Shown piece after piece: positions 61,148 to 64,000 of a DNA stretch of 64,000 nucleotides (position 1 is the first letter of the stretch; every line of letters starts with the position of its first letter). Below the pieces are notes generated by a model. That model searched no databases and had not been told where the DNA came from. It worked only from the letters and a program-made list of their open reading frames with translations. The position numbers and the translations under genes are program-made. The stretch lies in contig NZ_CP154796.1 of the NCBI RefSeq assembly GCF_039566955.1, positions 496,001-560,000 on the forward strand. The letters run 5' to 3'. Source of the DNA: Micromonospora sp. DSM 45708 (lineage in GTDB: Bacteria > Actinomycetota > Actinomycetes > Mycobacteriales > Micromonosporaceae).

Positions 61148-62416
61148 ATGCGCACCGTCCTGCGCCGCCCCGACTTCCGCCTGCTCTTCGCCGCGATGGT
61201 GGCGAGCATGGCGGCGGAGTCGATCCTGCTGCTCGCGCTCGCCGTCTGGGTGAAGGACCTGACCGGCTCGGACAGCATGGCCGGAGCCACCATCTTCGCC
61301 GTGATCGCGCCGATGGCGCTCGCCCCGCTGGTGGGCTGGGTGGTCGACCGCTACCGCCGCCGGCCCTTCTTCATCGCCGCCAACCTGCTCGCCGCCGTGC
61401 TCCTCGGCCCGCTGCTCACCGTCCGCGACCGAGGGGACGTGTGGGTGATCTACCTGGTCGCGGCGCTCTACGGCCTCTCCTCGATCACACTGAGCGCCGT
61501 ACTCAACGGGCTGATCCGGCACCTCGTGCCGGCCGACCTGCTGGCCGACGCGAACGGGGCCCTCCAGACCGTCCGCCAGGGACTGCGGCTGGTCGGGCCG
61601 CTCGCCGGGGCCGGCGTCTACGCCGCCGTCGGTGGCTGGCTGCTGGTGCTCCTGGCCATGGTCGGCTTCCTGGTCGCCGCCGCCATGGTCGGGCTGCTCC
61701 GGGCGGACGAGAGCACGCCGACCCGGTCCGGCAGCCGCTGGCCGGCCGGGCTGGGCGCCGGGCTGCGTCACCTGGCCCGGGAGGCGGCGCTGCGCCGGGC
61801 CCTGGTCGGCTACGGCGCGGCCTCGCTGGTGATGGGCTTCACCGAGTCGCTGATCTTCGCGTACGTCGACCTGGGCCTGCGTCGCGACGCCGCGTTCGTC
61901 GGCGTGCTGGTCATGGTGCAGGGGGTGGGCGGCCTGGTCGGCGGGCTGCTCTCCGCCGCCGTGGTCCGCCGGCTCGGTGAGCTGGGCGCCCTGGCCGCCG
62001 GCGTGACGTTCTTCGGCCCGGCCGCGCTGGCGCTGGCGTACCCCCGGCTCTGGCTCGGGGTGGTGGCGCTGCTGCTGGCCGGCGTCTCGCTGCCGCTGAC
62101 CATGGTGGGGCTGCACACGCTGGTCCAGCGACGGACGCCGCCGGGGCTGCTGGGCCGGGTCACCGCCGCGTCCAAGGCGCTGGTCAGCGGGCCGCAGGCG
62201 GTGTCCATCGGCACCGGCGCGCTGCTCGTCGGCGTCTTCGACTACCGGCTGCTGTTCGTGCTGGTCGGGACCATCACCACGGGCGGCGGCCTCTACCTCT
62301 GGCGGGGACGCCGCCTCACCCCGCCGGGGGCGGCCGGCCCGGCCCGCGTCCCGGTGCCCCGCCGGCCGCTCGACGACGAGCTGCTCGCCGCCAGCCGTCG
62401 GCGTCGGACGCCCTGA
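61148..62416 (+). CDS. MFS exporter (MFS_3/EntS-like)
   Basis: 422 residues with about ten to twelve spans: RRPDFRLLFAAMVASMAAESILLLALAVWVKDLTGS, the loop VDRYRRRPFFIAANL after span 2, and C-terminal half FYFP-like VTFFGPAALALAYPR. The MFS_3 subgroup exports drugs or siderophores. The ATG at 61148 is selected by GGAGGGAAA 5 nt upstream; in-frame codons before it look non-coding. Divergent from the XRE regulator, which could control it. Confidence 0.85.
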   Translation: MRTVLRRPDFRLLFAAMVASMAAESILLLALAVWVKDLTGSDSMAGATIFAVIAPMALAPLVGWVVDRYRRRPFFIAANLLAAVLLGPLLTVRDRGDVWVIYLVAALYGLSSITLSAVLNGLIRHLVPADLLADANGALQTVRQGLRLVGPLAGAGVYAAVGGWLLVLLAMVGFLVAAAMVGLLRADESTPTRSGSRWPAGLGAGLRHLAREAALRRALVGYGAASLVMGFTESLIFAYVDLGLRRDAAFVGVLVMVQGVGGLVGGLLSAAVVRRLGELGALAAGVTFFGPAALALAYPRLWLGVVALLLAGVSLPLTMVGLHTLVQRRTPPGLLGRVTAASKALVSGPQAVSIGTGALLVGVFDYRLLFVLVGTITTGGGLYLWRGRRLTPPGAAGPARVPVPRRPLDDELLAASRRRRTP

Positions 62417-62423
62417 ACGGCGA

Positions 62424-62460
62424 CGAGCGGCCGGACCCGGATGCCGGGTCCGGCCGCTCG
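62424..62460. terminator. 17-bp perfect hairpin between MFS and mycoredoxin genes
   Basis: CGAGCGGCCGGACCCGG and its exact inverse flank a 3-nt loop (62441-62443) between convergent genes. Strong bidirectional terminator. Confidence 0.7.
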
Positions 62461-62476
62461 GGCGTGCGCGGGCAGG

Positions 62477-62719
62477 TCAGCCGGGCAGGGCGGCGAGGTG
62501 CTGCTTGACCTGGTTGATCGAGGGGTTGGTCAGGGCGCTGCCGTCGACGAAGCGCAGCGTCGGCACGGTCTGGTTGCCGCCGTTGACGCCCATCACGAAC
62601 TCCGCCGCCGCGGGGTCCTGCTCGATGTCGACCACCTCGTACGCGATGCCCTCCCGGTCGAGCTGCGACTTCAGCCGGTGGCAGTAGCCGCACCACGGGG
62701 TGGAATACATCGTCAACAT
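62477..62719 (-). CDS. Mycoredoxin/glutaredoxin-like protein
   Basis: 80 residues. Redox motif TPWCGYCHRLKSQLDREGIAYE with a CGYC site, then GGNQTVPTLRFVDG (cis-Pro) and a final helix. Mycoredoxin-1 reduces mycothiol mixed disulfides, and mshB earlier in the window shows that mycothiol is made. GGGAGGA precedes the ATG. It is divergent from the uvrD2-like gene, as I recall for Rv3198A/uvrD2 in mycobacteria. Confidence 0.88.
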   Translation of the reverse strand: MLTMYSTPWCGYCHRLKSQLDREGIAYEVVDIEQDPAAAEFVMGVNGGNQTVPTLRFVDGSALTNPSINQVKQHLAALPG

Positions 62720-62809
62720 GGTTGGTCCTCCCAAGGGTGGCTCGCGCCCGGTCCGATCAGGCCAGGCTAACCGCTGCAACGTCGGACGGGGCTGGGATGA
62801 TTCCCTGTC

Positions 62810-64000
62810 GTGGGGGTTCACTCAGCGGCGGAACGGGTGCTGGCCGGGCTGGATCCGGAGCAACGGTCGGCGGTGACCGCCCCGGCCGGCCCGGTCTGCA
62901 TCCTGGCCGGCGCCGGCACCGGCAAGACCCGGGCGGTGACCTCGCGGATCGCCTACCGGGCGCTGAGCGGCGACATCTCCGCCCGGCACGTGCTGGCGGT
63001 CACGTTCACCGCCCGCGCCGCGGCCGAGATGCGAAGCCGGCTCGGCGTGATCGGGGTGGGCGGGGTGCAGGCGCGGACGTTCCACGCGGCGGCGCTGCGC
63101 CAGGTCCGCTACTTCGCCCCCCGGCTGCTGGCGGGGCGGGCCATGCCGGAGCTGCTGGACAGCAAGGTGCGAGTGGTCACGCTGGCCGCCGCCAAGGTGG
63201 GCCTGCGCACCGACCGGGCCGCCGCGCGCGACCTCGCCGCCGAGATCGAGTGGGCCAAGTCCTCCCTGGTCGAGCCGGACGAGTACGTGGTCGCCGCGGC
63301 CAAGGCGCGGCGCGAGACACCGTACGAGCCGGCGCGGGTGGCCGAGGTGTTCGTCGCGTACGAGCGGCTCAAGCGCGGCAACGGAGTGATCGACTTCGAG
63401 GACATGCTGCGCGCCGCGGTCTGGGGGATCGAGGAGCACCCGGACGTGGCCGAGCAGGTGCGCAGCCAGTACCGGCACTTCGTGGTCGACGAGTACCAGG
63501 ACGTCAACCCGCTCCAGCAGCGGCTGCTGGACGTCTGGCTCGGCGGGCGCGACGACCTCACCGTGGTCGGCGACGCCAGCCAGACCATCTACTCGTTCAC
63601 GGGCGCGACCTCGTCGTACCTGGTCGACTTCCCGCGTCACCACCGTGGCGCGACGGTGGTGCGGCTGGTCCGGGACTACCGCTCCACCCCGCAGGTGGTC
63701 GGCCTGGCCAACGCGGTGATCTCGCAGGCCCGGGGTGCCGAGGCGCGGCTGCGGCTGGAGCTGCACGGCCAGCGCCGGCCCGGCCCCGAGCCGGAGCTGC
63801 GGATCTTCACCGACGAGCCGGCCGAGGCCACCGCCGTCGCGGCCCGCTGCCGGGCGCTGGTGGCCGGCGGCACCCCGGCGCGGGAGATCGCGGTGCTGTT
63901 CCGCGCCAACGCGCAGTCCGAGGCGTACGAGAAGGCGCTCTCCGAGGCCGCGGTGCCGTACGTGCTCCAGGGCGCGGAGCGGTTCTTCGAGCGGCCCGAG
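62810..64000 (+). CDS. uvrD2: UvrD2-like SF1 DNA helicase, 3'-truncated by the window edge
   Basis: 397 codons visible. LDPEQRSAVTAPAGPVCILAGAGTGKTRAVTSRI (Q motif and Walker A), AVTFTARAAAEMRSRL (Ia), VVDEYQDVNPLQQRL (II), VVGDASQTIYSFTGA (III) and VRDYRSTPQVV (IV). The frame is open to the window end. Gene order with the mycoredoxin suggests UvrD2, a 3'-5' helicase that carries an HRDC domain beyond this window, which cannot be checked. GTG start at 62810; no ribosome-binding site is evident. Confidence 0.85.
   Translation, partial: MGVHSAAERVLAGLDPEQRSAVTAPAGPVCILAGAGTGKTRAVTSRIAYRALSGDISARHVLAVTFTARAAAEMRSRLGVIGVGGVQARTFHAAALRQVRYFAPRLLAGRAMPELLDSKVRVVTLAAAKVGLRTDRAAARDLAAEIEWAKSSLVEPDEYVVAAAKARRETPYEPARVAEVFVAYERLKRGNGVIDFEDMLRAAVWGIEEHPDVAEQVRSQYRHFVVDEYQDVNPLQQRLLDVWLGGRDDLTVVGDASQTIYSFTGATSSYLVDFPRHHRGATVVRLVRDYRSTPQVVGLANAVISQARGAEARLRLELHGQRRPGPEPELRIFTDEPAEATAVAARCRALVAGGTPAREIAVLFRANAQSEAYEKALSEAAVPYVLQGAERFFERPE

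Noticed and set aside
1..64000. tRNA, rRNA, insertion sequences, attachment sites or prophage genes
   Set aside because: I looked in the intergenic regions and found no cloverleaf with a CCA-type end, no transposase or integrase motif and no flanking direct repeats of the right size.

Overview
The window is very GC-rich DNA with compact, C/G-ending codon use, frequent GTG/TTG starts and ATGA/GTGA/TGATG stop-start overlaps. Gene content (mycothiol deacetylase MshB, mycoredoxin-like protein, XRE/DUF397 regulator pair, AdnAB-type motor nucleases, Sdh1-type succinate dehydrogenase) and the GC-rich palindromic repeats point to a high-GC actinobacterium, most likely a Micromonospora-like actinomycete. 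It reads as chromosomal DNA: I see no tRNA, rRNA, insertion sequence, prophage, CRISPR array or origin.

Layout. 0-5.5 kb: end of a cation efflux protein, a START-like protein, a Uma2-family protein, then an operon of a ribbon-helix-helix regulator, a DUF4097 protein and a DrrAB-type ABC exporter. 5.5-9 kb: single genes (acetyltransferase, methyltransferase, SanA/YdcF-like, PH-like, degenerate pterin dehydratase, MutT). 9-13 kb: sdhCAB. 13-16.3 kb: TldD/TldE metallopeptidase pair and a Uma2 pseudogene. 16.4-22.4 kb: five-gene oligopeptide ABC importer, followed by a convergent S9 peptidase. 24.7-42.3 kb: mycothiol, lysine and tyrosine housekeeping genes (mshB, fdxA, dapC, prephenate dehydrogenase, dapD/dapE, two LOG phosphoribohydrolases) interspersed with a large membrane hydrolase, an acyltransferase and a secreted subtilase. 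42.5-49.6 kb: adnA-adnB double-strand-break resection motors. 49.8-51.5 kb: cold-shock protein and DEAD-box helicase, both with structured leaders. 52-55.3 kb: sulfonate/nitrate-type ABC importer whose last gene is an Rrf2 regulator. 55.4-59 kb: M16 peptidase pair and a NudC-like hydrolase. 59-62.4 kb: small unknown gene, XRE/DUF397 module, MFS exporter. 62.5-64 kb: mycoredoxin divergent from a uvrD2-like helicase that runs off the window.

From memory, two blocks recall mycobacterial gene neighbourhoods: mshB/fdx/dapC/dapD/dapE/LOG, and adnAB/nudC/mycoredoxin/uvrD2. Several regulatory themes are visible. Many genes have a TANNNT hexamer 6-8 nt before the start codon, which suggests leaderless mRNAs. 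Convergent gene pairs are separated by long perfect hairpins. Candidate operators are the 11-bp-phased TGCCA repeats before the RHH regulator, CATACCCGGTATG before both the subtilase and a 53-residue ORF, and TTCCTA-N9-TAGGAA before the sulfonate operon. The most intriguing items are the hairpin that buries the ribosome-binding site of the DEAD-box helicase and an alpha/beta hydrolase apparently split by a large multi-span membrane insert.
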